Both the position numbers and the translations under genes were made by a program. This document shows, piece after piece, positions 1-7,999 of a stretch of DNA of 61,558 nucleotides. The stretch is taken from the NCBI RefSeq assembly GCF_900099765.1, contig NZ_FNDX01000037.1, positions 1-61,558 on the forward strand. The letters run 5' to 3'. Positions within the stretch are counted from its first letter, which is position 1; every line of letters starts with the position of its first letter. The notes beneath the pieces are model-generated. The model was not told the DNA's origin. It worked only from the letters and a program-made list of their open reading frames with translations, and searched no databases. The DNA comes from Paenibacillus typhae. GTDB taxonomy: Bacteria; Bacillota; Bacilli; Paenibacillales; Paenibacillaceae.

Positions 1-135
1 ATATTATGACTTCCCAGCACAGTACGAGCAATTACGTAAATTGCACTAATGCGATTGAACCGCCGTATACCGAACGGTACGTACGGTGGTGTGAGAGGTC
101 GGCTACTCAGTCAATGGGTAGCCTCCTACTCGATT
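1..135 (+). mobile_element. Group II intron, 3' end (domains V and VI)
   Basis: The stretch at 58-91 folds as a 34-nt domain V: a nine-pair lower stem (59-67 with 82-90), a two-base bulge at 80-81, and an upper stem of four pairs closed by a four-base loop. Domain VI follows at 93-130: GAG/CTC and AGG/CCT pair around a single unpaired A at 128, and GGCTAC pairs with GTAGCC. The bulged A lies about 7 nt before the likely 3' end at CGAT(T), 131-135, as expected of a lariat branch point. The body of the intron, including any reverse transcriptase gene, lies upstream of the window. No coding end of the reverse transcriptase is recognisable in 1-50. Confidence 0.8.
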
Positions 136-250
136 GCAACCCAGCCCCGGCCAGCGGCAACCCAGCCCCGGCCAGCGGCAACCCCGCCCCGGCCAGCGGC
201 AACCCCGCCCCGGCCAGCTGCAACCCCGCCCCGGCCAGCTGCAACCCCGC
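136..250. repeat. GC-rich 21-bp tandem repeat
   Basis: Five head-to-tail 21-bp units occupy 136-240, each starting GCAACCC and containing CCCCGGCCAGC, with a partial sixth to about 250. Units differ at only one or two positions: A or C at base 8, and G or T at the last base. Because 21 is a multiple of three, the open frames through it read as Pro/Ala-rich repeats, but none has a ribosome binding site or a recognisable protein. It lies between the intron end and the 3' end of ohyA on the opposite strand. Confidence 0.85.
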
Positions 251-300
251 CGCGACCTGCAGCGGCCCTGCAGCAAACTTCGCAGCGGCCCCCGGGCCCC

Positions 301-1881
301 CTACCTGAACGAAGTAACAAAGCTCGCGAACAGCGTCCGCACATCGTAATGGTACTGGTGGATCGGTTCAACGGGCCGGCCCATGCCGAGCAGGGTGTAG
401 ACGGCGATCCGGGCTGCGCGCACGGAATACTCCTCGGTGAATACGACATCGTCCGGAATCTCGCAGAACTGGCTGATGAACGCTAGGTTGGTCGAGCCGT
501 CCGGCACAACCTCTGGCCGGTCGGTGCCAAGCCGCGGCATGAACTGGGAGGTGATGTACGGCATCATGCACGGGATACAGTTGGCTGTCGCCATGATCTC
601 GTCCCGGTGGGCCTCAAAATGCAGATGGCCGATCAGCTCCTGCATAATCTCTTCCCCGGTACAGTCGCACATTCTTTTATTGACGAAATCGCCAACCTTG
701 TCCGGATACAGTCCGTAGCCCCAGAACACCTTGACATGCTCCGGCTGACCCCGGAAATGCGGCTGGAAGGCCAGCACAACCGACATGAACCAGCTCGAAT
801 CCTTAAAGGTGACAAGCGCCCCTGTGCCGGCCCGGTTGCGGGTGAATTTTTCCATCAGGTCGAAGAAGACGGAATCCTGAAAGGTGACGGTGAACGACTC
901 CCACTTCGATTCGTCCACATAATCCGCGAACGGGGAGGGGTTGCCGAGCCCGGGCTTTTTGCCGGCGATGTTCTCCCACAGCTTCCAGGAGCTGCCCTTG
1001 CCGTTCAGCTCAGGAGCCGAGGTCATCGAGCCAAGGCTTGCGCTTTCAGTCATAGAGCCGTTTGTGACGATAACGAGGTCTCCTTCTTTTACCTCAATCA
1101 GCTCCTCAACGCCCATACGTGTCACATTCATGCCTGTAACGGTAATGCCGTCGCAGTCCTTGAACTGCAGATCGGTTACCGTACATTTTAGCGAAAAGTC
1201 CACGCCGTGCGGCTCCAGATACTTTTGCAGCGGCAGAATAATGGAATCATACTGGTTGTACGGAGTGCGCGTGACCCCCTCAAGCGTCTGAATCCGCGGA
1301 AACTCATGCATGAAGCGGAGCATGTACCGCTTGAACTCAACAGCGCTGTGCCAAGGCTGGAAGGCGAAGGTGGTCGCCCACATGTACCAGAAATTTGTCG
1401 TGAAAAAATGCGGCCCGAACCAGTCGTTAATCCGTGCCTTGCCCATCGCTTCCTCCGGCGTTATGATCAGCTTGCCCATCGCCAGCCGGTCGCTCATATC
1501 GAAGCCCATCGACAGCACATCCTGAACCTCACCGTTGCGGTCAATCAGCCGGGCATTGGAATGGGTGGGGTTAGCGGTATCGAAGGCGATAATTTCCTCT
1601 CGCACCGATTGCCCCGGATGGTCGATAGAGGGAATGGTGCTCAGCAGCTCCCACAGATTCTCATACGCTTCATCGTTAAGCATCCGCCCGCCGCGGATCA
1701 CATAACCTTGCTCTACGTCCCCAGCGCCGTCATTGCTGCCGCCGAGGATATGCATTTCTTCAATAATATGAATGTTATTTCCGGGAAAATCACAGTCCCT
1801 GACCAGATAAGCCGCACCCGCAAGGGATGCAATGCCGCCGCCTACAAAATAAACCTGCCGGTTACCGTACTCTTTTGCCAC
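301..1881 (-). CDS. ohyA: Oleate hydratase (fatty acid 10-hydratase)
   Basis: This is an FAD-dependent enzyme of the myosin-cross-reactive-antigen family, which adds water to the cis-9 double bond of oleate and related unsaturated fatty acids. The N-terminus carries the dinucleotide-binding stretch VYFVGGGIASLAGAAYLV. It is followed by the family hallmarks IIEEMHILGGSNDG and RGGRMLNDEAYENLWELL. The C-terminus (YDVRTLFASFVTSFR) is intact, and about 526 residues is normal for the family. I prefer the GTG at 1881, which has GGAGG eight bases upstream, over an ATG at 1896 that lacks a ribosome binding site. A TetR gene lies just upstream on the same strand and may control it. The enzyme is usually seen as detoxifying host- or plant-derived unsaturated fatty acids. 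Confidence 0.93.
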   Translation of the reverse strand: MAKEYGNRQVYFVGGGIASLAGAAYLVRDCDFPGNNIHIIEEMHILGGSNDGAGDVEQGYVIRGGRMLNDEAYENLWELLSTIPSIDHPGQSVREEIIAFDTANPTHSNARLIDRNGEVQDVLSMGFDMSDRLAMGKLIITPEEAMGKARINDWFGPHFFTTNFWYMWATTFAFQPWHSAVEFKRYMLRFMHEFPRIQTLEGVTRTPYNQYDSIILPLQKYLEPHGVDFSLKCTVTDLQFKDCDGITVTGMNVTRMGVEELIEVKEGDLVIVTNGSMTESASLGSMTSAPELNGKGSSWKLWENIAGKKPGLGNPSPFADYVDESKWESFTVTFQDSVFFDLMEKFTRNRAGTGALVTFKDSSWFMSVVLAFQPHFRGQPEHVKVFWGYGLYPDKVGDFVNKRMCDCTGEEIMQELIGHLHFEAHRDEIMATANCIPCMMPYITSQFMPRLGTDRPEVVPDGSTNLAFISQFCEIPDDVVFTEEYSVRAARIAVYTLLGMGRPVEPIHQYHYDVRTLFASFVTSFR

Positions 1882-2061
1882 AAAGGTCGCCTCCATAAGG
1901 TTCTGATATGCTGTTCACTTTCTGCCCCTAATGTAATCCAAGCGAGGAACAGAAGGTATAATCAAAACTGCCGGAGTGTCCGGATTTTGGTCATTTGCCA
2001 TAAAGTGTCTAGTTTTTTGACAAGAATATACAGCCGGTGAATAATAACGACGGGTATGTAC

Positions 2062-2095
2062 AAAAAAAGCCGGACGGCCTAAGGCTGTACCAGCT
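2062..2095 (-). terminator. Probable intrinsic terminator of the TetR gene
   Basis: Read on the minus strand, AGCTGG (2095-2090) can pair with CCGGCT (2074-2069), followed by seven T. The hairpin overlaps the end of the TetR gene, so ohyA would need its own promoter in 1882-2061 or read-through. The stem is short and contains a G-U pair. Confidence 0.45.
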
Positions 2096-2654
2096 TTTTC
2101 TCATATTTATGCAGCGCTTGAGTGAAATTTCCTTCGATCATTACGCTTAGCTGTTCAATCATGTGCTTCGGCTGCTCCTTCATTCCGCTGCGCATCCATT
2201 GGATAATGAGTCCTGTAAAGGCCAGAGTGTAAAAATTGGCGATAAACGCCTTGTCCTCACCGCTGACCTCCATCCCGGCTGACAGCTCCTGAAGGACACC
2301 CATAACGAGATCGCTCGTCACCTCATACAGGTACGTGTCCAGATGACTTCTGCCGAGAGAGTCCAGCGTGTTGCAGCAGAAGGTTTTGTTATTTTCGATA
2401 TAGCAAAAGATTCTGTAAAAGCCGTCCGTCCAAGTACTGTAGCTGCGGTACCGGGCAATGCTCTCCACCGCCTCAGTCTGATAAATCCAGCCGAGCAGCT
2501 CAAAAATATCCTGAAAATGATAATAAAAGGTCTGGCGGTTCAATCCGCAGTTCTCCACCAGAAGCTTGACTGTAATCTTGTTCAGCGGCGTATGCTCCAT
2601 CAGCTGCTTCAGGGAGCAGGCCAGCGCTCTTTTGGTCAGAAGGGATGTGGACAT
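2079..2654 (-). CDS. TetR/AcrR-family transcriptional regulator
   Basis: A 191-residue DNA-binding protein. Residues about 10-55 form the TetR helix-turn-helix (KITVKLLVENCGLNRQTFYYHF). The rest is a helical ligand or dimerisation domain of the DhaS-like type, to judge from the short form and the pattern NNKTFCCNTL...YEVTSDLV. The GTG four codons earlier lies inside the Shine-Dalgarno sequence, so the ATG at 2654 (GAGGTGA, five-base spacing) is the better start. Its position directly upstream of ohyA on the same strand suggests it senses a fatty acid or similar hydrophobic ligand and controls ohyA. That link is inference from context only. Confidence 0.85.
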   Translation of the reverse strand: MSTSLLTKRALACSLKQLMEHTPLNKITVKLLVENCGLNRQTFYYHFQDIFELLGWIYQTEAVESIARYRSYSTWTDGFYRIFCYIENNKTFCCNTLDSLGRSHLDTYLYEVTSDLVMGVLQELSAGMEVSGEDKAFIANFYTLAFTGLIIQWMRSGMKEQPKHMIEQLSVMIEGNFTQALHKYEKKLVQP

Positions 2655-2723
2655 TCGGGTCACCTCATCTTGGAATCCTCTGAAACAGAAGCCATAGCAA
2701 ATGCCGTTACGTAAAAAGCTTGC

Positions 2724-3119
2724 TCAGCCCTGACGCCTGCGCTTCATCAGGAAATAAACCCCTTCTGCAGCCAGCCCCAGCGCAAAACCGCCCAGTGTGA
2801 ACATTATGAAAGTGAGAAAGCCCGCCAGATCCTCCCAGCCGGACATATCCCTGTACGTATAGCTGAACATCAGAACCAGTCCGGTGATCAGTCCGGCCGT
2901 GGACAGGCACCAGACCAGCCGTCCTCCGAGCCAGCCAAGCAGATTGATTAGAACGGTCACCACCAGTGCTAGCAGGCCGAACCGCAGGGCAATCATCAGA
3001 TCAAAAGGCTCGGCGAGCACCGCAAAACGGTAAATAAGAAGCACTGCCCAGAACAGAAGGCCGTAGACGGCCATCCAGCGAAACCAGATGTTGCTTTTGG
3101 CGGTTGGCAAAAATCTCAT
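2724..3119 (-). CDS. Small integral membrane protein of unknown function
   Basis: The gene encodes 131 residues with four predicted membrane helices: about 14-35, 42-62, 66-88 and 98-120. A basic tail (MKRRRQG) follows, suggesting a cytoplasmic C-terminus. No family is recognised. The start has GGGGTGA seven bases upstream. It lies 23 bp downstream of the gene at 3143-3658 on the same strand, so the two are probably co-transcribed. Confidence 0.7.
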   Translation of the reverse strand: MRFLPTAKSNIWFRWMAVYGLLFWAVLLIYRFAVLAEPFDLMIALRFGLLALVVTVLINLLGWLGGRLVWCLSTAGLITGLVLMFSYTYRDMSGWEDLAGFLTFIMFTLGGFALGLAAEGVYFLMKRRRQG

Positions 3120-3142
3120 AGCCGGTTCACCCCGTTGTCAGT

Positions 3143-3658
3143 TTATACGCTCTCCAGCTCTTCCGCACTCTGCAGCAGATGGGCCAGCAGGTTCGGAATA
3201 TCCTCCATCTGCTCCTCGGTGATCTGCCGTTTGAAGGTGAGCTGGATGCAGTTGTTGTAAATCTGTTCTTCTCCGCCATAGCGGAAGCTGAGAGATTGCT
3301 CGGGCTTCAGCTCAGGCCCCCAGATGCCGGCCAGTATGCGTTCAACCTCTGGGCACTGGAGAGGAGGCTCGGTAACTTCCATATAAAAGCGGAGCAGCAG
3401 GCTGCAGCCGGGATTGCTGCCCGGTGTTTCCAGGATTTCATCGCTGAGCTCCTTCACGGAGGAGAGGAGGACAACCTCGGAGGTCACCTTGAACCCGTCC
3501 GTAAGCTTGAAAGCCAGCGTGAATTCTCTGGACATTACGGCCAGATTGAGCATGTCGGTGCGATCAGTAATCATCAGGATGCCGTCGAGATTATCATAGT
3601 CGTACAGCTGGTTTTCAAAGGCAATCTTGATGTTGTCAAACACAGTGGGGTGGAACAA
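3143..3658 (-). CDS. Conserved-looking cytoplasmic protein of unknown function
   Basis: A soluble, acidic protein of 171 residues without signal peptide or membrane helix, and with no motif I recognise. It begins at a TTG with AAGGTG five bases upstream. The middle (YGGEEQIYNNCIQLTFKRQ) and the acidic helical tail (EEQMEDIPNLLAHLLQSAEELE) look like a compact alpha/beta fold, but no function is proposed. It is the first gene of a probable pair with the small membrane protein at 2724-3119. It is divergent from thrC, with about 150 bp between the starts. Confidence 0.7.
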   Translation of the reverse strand: MFHPTVFDNIKIAFENQLYDYDNLDGILMITDRTDMLNLAVMSREFTLAFKLTDGFKVTSEVVLLSSVKELSDEILETPGSNPGCSLLLRFYMEVTEPPLQCPEVERILAGIWGPELKPEQSLSFRYGGEEQIYNNCIQLTFKRQITEEQMEDIPNLLAHLLQSAEELESV

Positions 3659-3807
3659 GGACGCACCTTCTTACGTTTTTCTTTTTATTGTATCATGACG
3701 CAAAAGAGAGCGGAAATGTTCCCAAAATTATAATTCTGATTTATTCTATAGGAGATTAAGTTTTAAGCCGGCTACAATACTTCATAGGAACAGGATCAGG
3801 TGAACTT

Positions 3808-5013
3808 ATGAGCTACAGTTATTTATCCCATCTGGAATGCCCGCAATGCGGGGAACAATATGAAGCCGGCGCTGTGCAGCAGCTGTGCGTATGCGGGTCG
3901 CCGCTTCTGGTACGATATAAGCTGGAGGAGCTGAAGGAAGCATGGAGCAAGGCGGAATTGTCCGGCAGAAAAGCGGATCTGTGGCGCTACCATGAGCTGC
4001 TGCCTGTGTCGGACGAGGGCAACGTGGTGACACTCGGCGAAGGCATGACGCCGCTGCTTGAGCTGCCCCGTCTCGGTGCGGATTACGGCATTGCGCGCCT
4101 GATGATGAAGGATGAAAGCCTTGTGCCGAGCGGCAGCTTCAAGGCTAGAGGCGCGGCGGTCGGCATCTCCAAGGCTAAGGAGCTGGGTGTTGCGAAGCTG
4201 GCCATGCCGACGAACGGCAATGCCGGAGCGGCCTGGGCGCTGTACGCAGCGCGTGCAGGAATTGAAGCGACGATTGTGATGCCGCAGGATGCGCCGAAGA
4301 TTACGCGCAGCGAAGTGGCGCTGGCCGGAGCGCGGCTGTATCTGGTGAACGGCCTGATCAGCGATGCCGGCAAAATCGTGGCCCGCGAGGTAGCGGACAA
4401 GGGGCTCTACGATGCCTCCACACTGAAGGAGCCTTACCGTATCGAAGGCAAAAAGACGATGGGTCTGGAAATTGCCGAACAGCTCGGCTGGGAAATGCCG
4501 GATGTCATTCTGTACCCGACCGGCGGCGGAGTGGGGCTGATCGGTATATACAAAGCGCTGCAGGAGCTGAAGGAAATCGGCTGGGTGCAGGGCCGGCTGC
4601 CGCGGCTGGTGGCAGTGCAGGCGGACGGCTGCGCGCCAATCGTCAAAGCCTGGGAGGAAAAGGCTGAACGCTCGGAGTTCTGGCCGGACTCGGCGACAGC
4701 TGCCTTCGGGATCAATGTGCCGAAGGCGCTGGGCGACTTCCTGGTGCTGAAGGCAGTCTATGAGACGGATGGCGCGGCAGTTGCCGTATCCGATGCGGAA
4801 ATGAGCGCGGAACAGGCTAAACTGGCCCGGCTGGAGGGCTCATTTATCTGCCCTGAAGGCGCTGCGGCTTTTGCCGCCGCGCGCAAGCTGGCAGAGCGCG
4901 GCTGGATCAAGCCGCATGAGTGTGTAGTTGTACTCAACACCGGCGCCGGGATCAAATATCCCGACTCGGTGCAGGTGGAGGCGCCGCTGCTGGAGCCCGG
5001 CGAGTTTATCTAA
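3808..5013 (+). CDS. thrC: Threonine synthase
   Basis: This PLP-dependent fold-type II enzyme converts O-phosphohomoserine to threonine, the last step of threonine synthesis. The N-terminus has a small zinc-ribbon-like segment (CPQCG at 11-15, CVCG at 27-30) found in one branch of threonine synthases. Lys112 in the motif SGSFKARGA is the expected Schiff-base lysine, and TGGGVGLIG is the phosphate-binding glycine loop. The 401-residue length fits. It stands alone, followed by a strong terminator, and not in a hom-thrB operon, so homoserine kinase must be elsewhere. Cysteate synthase and diaminopropionate-type relatives share this fold, but the sequence is closest to ThrC. Confidence 0.93.
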   Translation: MSYSYLSHLECPQCGEQYEAGAVQQLCVCGSPLLVRYKLEELKEAWSKAELSGRKADLWRYHELLPVSDEGNVVTLGEGMTPLLELPRLGADYGIARLMMKDESLVPSGSFKARGAAVGISKAKELGVAKLAMPTNGNAGAAWALYAARAGIEATIVMPQDAPKITRSEVALAGARLYLVNGLISDAGKIVAREVADKGLYDASTLKEPYRIEGKKTMGLEIAEQLGWEMPDVILYPTGGGVGLIGIYKALQELKEIGWVQGRLPRLVAVQADGCAPIVKAWEEKAERSEFWPDSATAAFGINVPKALGDFLVLKAVYETDGAAVAVSDAEMSAEQAKLARLEGSFICPEGAAAFAAARKLAERGWIKPHECVVVLNTGAGIKYPDSVQVEAPLLEPGEFI

Positions 5014-5046
5014 GCCGGGGATGGGAGCGGCGGACAGGCCGGCGAT

Positions 5047-5094
5047 AAAAAAGGGGTGTCCCGGCAGTAATGTGCCGGGATACCCCCCTTTTTT
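5047..5094 (+). terminator. Rho-independent terminator of thrC
   Basis: GGGGTGTCCCGGCA (5053-5066) pairs with TGCCGGGATACCCC (5073-5086) across a six-base loop. A-run and T-run flanks make it usable in both directions. Confidence 0.9.
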
Positions 5095-5140
5095 GTGAAT
5101 TAAGCACAGTATAAAGTAGTGACCTAAGCTGACTTAACCG

Positions 5141-5330
5141 GATAGCTGCACTTTATACACTTATTTCGACGATTTATCGGGTAGATGAGAAAATAACTGC
5201 AGCTTGTGCAGCTATATTTGCTAATTTCGCGATAGTTACGGAAAAAAACGCAAAAATAACTGCACAAAGTGCAGTTATTCTGTACAACAATCATTAAACA
5301 GGCGATATAGCTGTACAAAGTACAATTATC
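5141..5330. repeat. Cluster of four imperfect palindromes
   Basis: Four short self-complementary units of the form ATA(A/G)CTG(C/T)A-n-TGCAGTTAT lie at about 5141-5163, 5191-5216, 5254-5279 and 5304-5330. The third (AATAACTGCACAAAGTGCAGTT) is nearly perfect. Centres are about 52, 63 and 50 bp apart. Between units, ATTTCG-CGAT-like stretches recur. The gap between thrC and the pseudouridine synthase (5095-5435) contains no gene that I can see. The rest (5331-5435) has a loose repeat of ATGCTCAG(T/C)C-type sequence. Confidence 0.75.
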
Positions 5331-5435
5331 TGCTTTGTTACCCTGAAGGCGGCTCAGCCTCCGGCCAAATCATGCTCAGTCCCCGGCTTATCCATGCTCA
5401 GCCTCCAGCCGGTTCAGGGTCTTCCGCCGGCTCCC

Positions 5436-6473
5436 TTAGTTCGCTGGCGCAGGTGCGGTGTACTTCAGAAATGTCTTGGGAATCGGACTCTCGAAGGTCA
5501 GCAGGTCGCCGGTTGTCGGGTGCACGAAGGAGAGCACCCGGGCATGCAGGCCGAGCCGGCCGACTGCCTTGGTTTCAGCGCCGTATTTCTTGTCTCCGGC
5601 GATCGGGTGGCCGATGTCGGCCATGTGGACACGGATCTGATTTTTGCGTCCGGTCTCAAGGCGCACTTCCAGCAGGGAGAAATGGCGATTCGCCTGGATC
5701 AGCTTATAGTGGGTCACAGCATGCTGACCGTCGCCCTCATGCGGGCTGGAGTACATTTTGAGCGTGGAGGTTTCCTTCAGCCAGGAGCTGATGGTGCCTT
5801 CGGCTTTTTTGACGGCTCCTTCCACAAGCGCCACGTAGGAACGCTCCTTGACCATGTCCTTCCAATTGATCTGCAGCTTCTGCTGCACCGCTTCGCTTTT
5901 GGCGAACATCATAACGCCGGAGGTGTCGCGGTCCAGCCGGTGCACCACAAATATGCGGTTGCGCGGATTACCGAGGCGCACATGCTCCATCAGCTGGCGG
6001 TATGCCGTCTGTTCATTTTCATCACCGGTAGCGATCGACAGCAGGCCTGCATCCTTCTGGATGACAATTAGATCATCGTCCTCATGGACAATGGTTAGTC
6101 CGGTCATCTCCTTGGCCTGCACCTGCTTCTCCAGGTCGATAGCTACGGTCTGGCCCGGCTGCAGCGGATAATTATGCTTCGTAACGGCCTTGCCGTCTAC
6201 GGATACCTGTCCTCGGGACAGCAGGGACTTGACAGAATTGCGACCACGCCCGCTGAGCGTGTCCAGCAGAAACGGCAGGAGCTCGGCCGGCCGGTCTACA
6301 GTATAGCTTTTGACCGCAGGCACGGCCTTTGCTCTGGCTGCCGGACCAGGCTTGCCGCCCGGTTTATTGGAACGGGTTCTAGTACCCGGTTTTGACTGTG
6401 GTTTGGCCTGGGAGGAAGCACCTGGCTTGGCGCCTCGTCCGGACGCTTCCCTGGGATTTCTTCTTGTGTTCAT
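5436..6473 (-). CDS. RluA-family RNA pseudouridine synthase
   Basis: The enzyme isomerises uridine to pseudouridine in rRNA or tRNA. After a basic, Lys/Arg/Pro/Gly-rich extension of about 70 residues comes an S4-like RNA-binding part (LLSRGQVSVDGKAVTKHNYPLQPG). The catalytic domain follows, with the signature VHRLDRDTSGVMMFAKS, whose second Asp is the expected catalytic residue. The downstream motifs RKNQIRVHMADIGHPIAGDKKYG are intact. The GTG two codons upstream is too close to the GGAG, so I start at ATG 6473. The RluD, YlyB and YhcT subfamilies cannot be told apart here, so the target nucleotide is not assigned. The low-complexity N-terminal extension is longer than in Bacillus homologues and may vary in length. 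Confidence 0.9.
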   Translation of the reverse strand: MNTRRNPREASGRGAKPGASSQAKPQSKPGTRTRSNKPGGKPGPAARAKAVPAVKSYTVDRPAELLPFLLDTLSGRGRNSVKSLLSRGQVSVDGKAVTKHNYPLQPGQTVAIDLEKQVQAKEMTGLTIVHEDDDLIVIQKDAGLLSIATGDENEQTAYRQLMEHVRLGNPRNRIFVVHRLDRDTSGVMMFAKSEAVQQKLQINWKDMVKERSYVALVEGAVKKAEGTISSWLKETSTLKMYSSPHEGDGQHAVTHYKLIQANRHFSLLEVRLETGRKNQIRVHMADIGHPIAGDKKYGAETKAVGRLGLHARVLSFVHPTTGDLLTFESPIPKTFLKYTAPAPAN

Positions 6474-6567
6474 GCGCACATTCTCCGTCCTGTAATAGAG
6501 TACTCCTCAATATACCACGGCCGCTTCAGAAATACTACGGAACCGGTGCTGAGCTGTAGAATAAACG

Positions 6568-6753
6568 CTACAGATAGATCAGCAGACCAGCCAGAATGAA
6601 CCCGGCTGCTCCTGTACAAGCCCAGCCCAGAACAGCCGCATATTTGGATTCCCGTACCCAGCCGCTGGTCCGGTAGATATTCCGGTCGACAGACAGCAGT
6701 ATCAGTGCGGAGAACAGCAGCACCATGGCGGTGCAGGCCAACAACCGGATCAT
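6568..6753 (-). CDS. Two-helix small membrane protein, candidate germinant-receptor D subunit
   Basis: The 61-residue protein is almost entirely two membrane helices, about residues 3-23 and 40-60, joined by a charged loop (DRNIYRTSGWVRESK). It has an excellent AAAGGAGG four to six bases before the ATG and starts 25 bp after the stop of the gerC gene, so it is almost certainly the fourth gene of the germination operon. Some Bacillus germinant receptor loci carry a small two-helix D protein that modulates receptor output. Size, topology and position match that class. The sequence itself is not one I recognise. Confidence 0.7.
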   Translation of the reverse strand: MIRLLACTAMVLLFSALILLSVDRNIYRTSGWVRESKYAAVLGWACTGAAGFILAGLLIYL

Positions 6754-6778
6754 CAGGCTCCTCCTTTAACAGCATAAT

Positions 6779-7999
6779 CTATCTGCCTTTCAGTCCTACC
6801 CTCTGCAGATGCATATGAAGCTCAACATCCACCGTTATTCCGCTGTAGATGTCTTCCCAGTCCTTTTTTTCGCGGATATGCTGCTTCCAGTAGCCCGGAT
6901 GCCGGGCGCGGATCAGCTCGCCCATACCGAAAATGTCCGAGTGGTCCTTTTGGGTACGTCCGATAAGACCGCTGACGACCCCCTTGATCTGTGTATTAAA
7001 TTCCTGCTCAATCTTATGGAGGGCAGCCGCGGAGCTGACCGGCTTTTTACTGTCAAAGTGCTCGTCCAGGTCCCCTTCGAAGTACAGTTCATATTTCAAG
7101 TACGGTTTGCCGTCCCTGATCGAGCTGGTGGTCTTGGTGAAACGCCGGTTGGTTTTGATAATCACATTGCCATACTCTCTGGTCTTGAACAGGGCGGAAT
7201 AACCGCCGGGGTCCATGCCCTGTACCGCCATAAAGGCGCCAATTTCCAGGGGCTTTGTCGTATTGACCATCCGGTTGCCGCTGAAATAAGCCAGACCTTC
7301 AATAAGAATATTCTCTTTATCGCGCAAAGCGACGTATGGCAGATAGGCGCTTTCGCCCCATTTGGAGTCCGCTGACCAGAACCGCCCAAGATAATCACGG
7401 GGGAATTTGCCCGAGGCTACCGCTTTTTCCATCATGGAAAGAATGTAGAGGGTAGGTACCCGCTGCAAAGGCGGTTCGACGTCCATGAAGCGGGAGGCTC
7501 TTCCCTCGGATACGAGCAGCCAGGTTCTGCGCCGGATCTCGGGATTGCGGCGCAGATAGTCATTTAGCTCATCCAGTCTGCCCCGGGCGATCGTCTCACT
7601 GATCACGATGACCCGCAGGTGGACAAGATAACGGGGATCGGCGATCTGCTGCTGCAGATTGTTCATCGCATCATCCAGCGTGTGGCCCGTCACAGTAACC
7701 ACCCACACCGGGCTGGCCTTTGCCCCATCGCTTGAGCTGCCGCTTCCCGGCCCGAGGGGAACCCTTCCCGGCACGGCAATCTGGGCTGTAACGCTGATGG
7801 CATGCCCGGGCAGCTTCATATTGTCCAGATGGGTTACCTGCTCCTCTGTCGCCATTTCCTCCGGTGTAGCTGCATCTATCGACAGACCGAGAACGAGTGC
7901 ACGGTCCTCAATTTCCACCTGGTCCCAGCAGCCTGCCAGCAGCAGCGTGAGGATAGCCAGAGCAACCGCAGCGGAACAAAACTTACGGACGGGCCTCAT
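6779..7999 (-). CDS. Spore germination receptor C subunit (Ger(x)C lipoprotein)
   Basis: The 406-residue lipoprotein belongs to the GerAC/GerKC family, which sits on the outer face of the spore inner membrane as part of the nutrient receptor. It has a signal peptide with lipobox LLLAGC (Cys about 24), followed by the family start WDQVEIEDRALVLGLSID. Its start codon overlaps the gerB stop in TGATG, so the two are translationally coupled. The C-terminal domain (DIFGMGELIRARHPGYWKQH) is complete. An open frame extends upstream into gerB, but that part is not a protein of this gene. The nutrient specificity cannot be read from the sequence, so no particular gerA/B/K name is given. Confidence 0.93.
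   Translation of the reverse strand: MRPVRKFCSAAVALAILTLLLAGCWDQVEIEDRALVLGLSIDAATPEEMATEEQVTHLDNMKLPGHAISVTAQIAVPGRVPLGPGSGSSSDGAKASPVWVVTVTGHTLDDAMNNLQQQIADPRYLVHLRVIVISETIARGRLDELNDYLRRNPEIRRRTWLLVSEGRASRFMDVEPPLQRVPTLYILSMMEKAVASGKFPRDYLGRFWSADSKWGESAYLPYVALRDKENILIEGLAYFSGNRMVNTTKPLEIGAFMAVQGMDPGGYSALFKTREYGNVIIKTNRRFTKTTSSIRDGKPYLKYELYFEGDLDEHFDSKKPVSSAAALHKIEQEFNTQIKGVVSGLIGRTQKDHSDIFGMGELIRARHPGYWKQHIREKKDWEDIYSGITVDVELHMHLQRVGLKGR

Noticed and set aside
136..250. CRISPR array
   Set aside because: Units are head to tail without spacers, and no cas genes are present.
6..486. Open frames encoding Pro/Ala repeats at the left edge
   Set aside because: They run through the intron domains V-VI and the 21-bp repeat, have no ribosome binding site and no recognisable protein.
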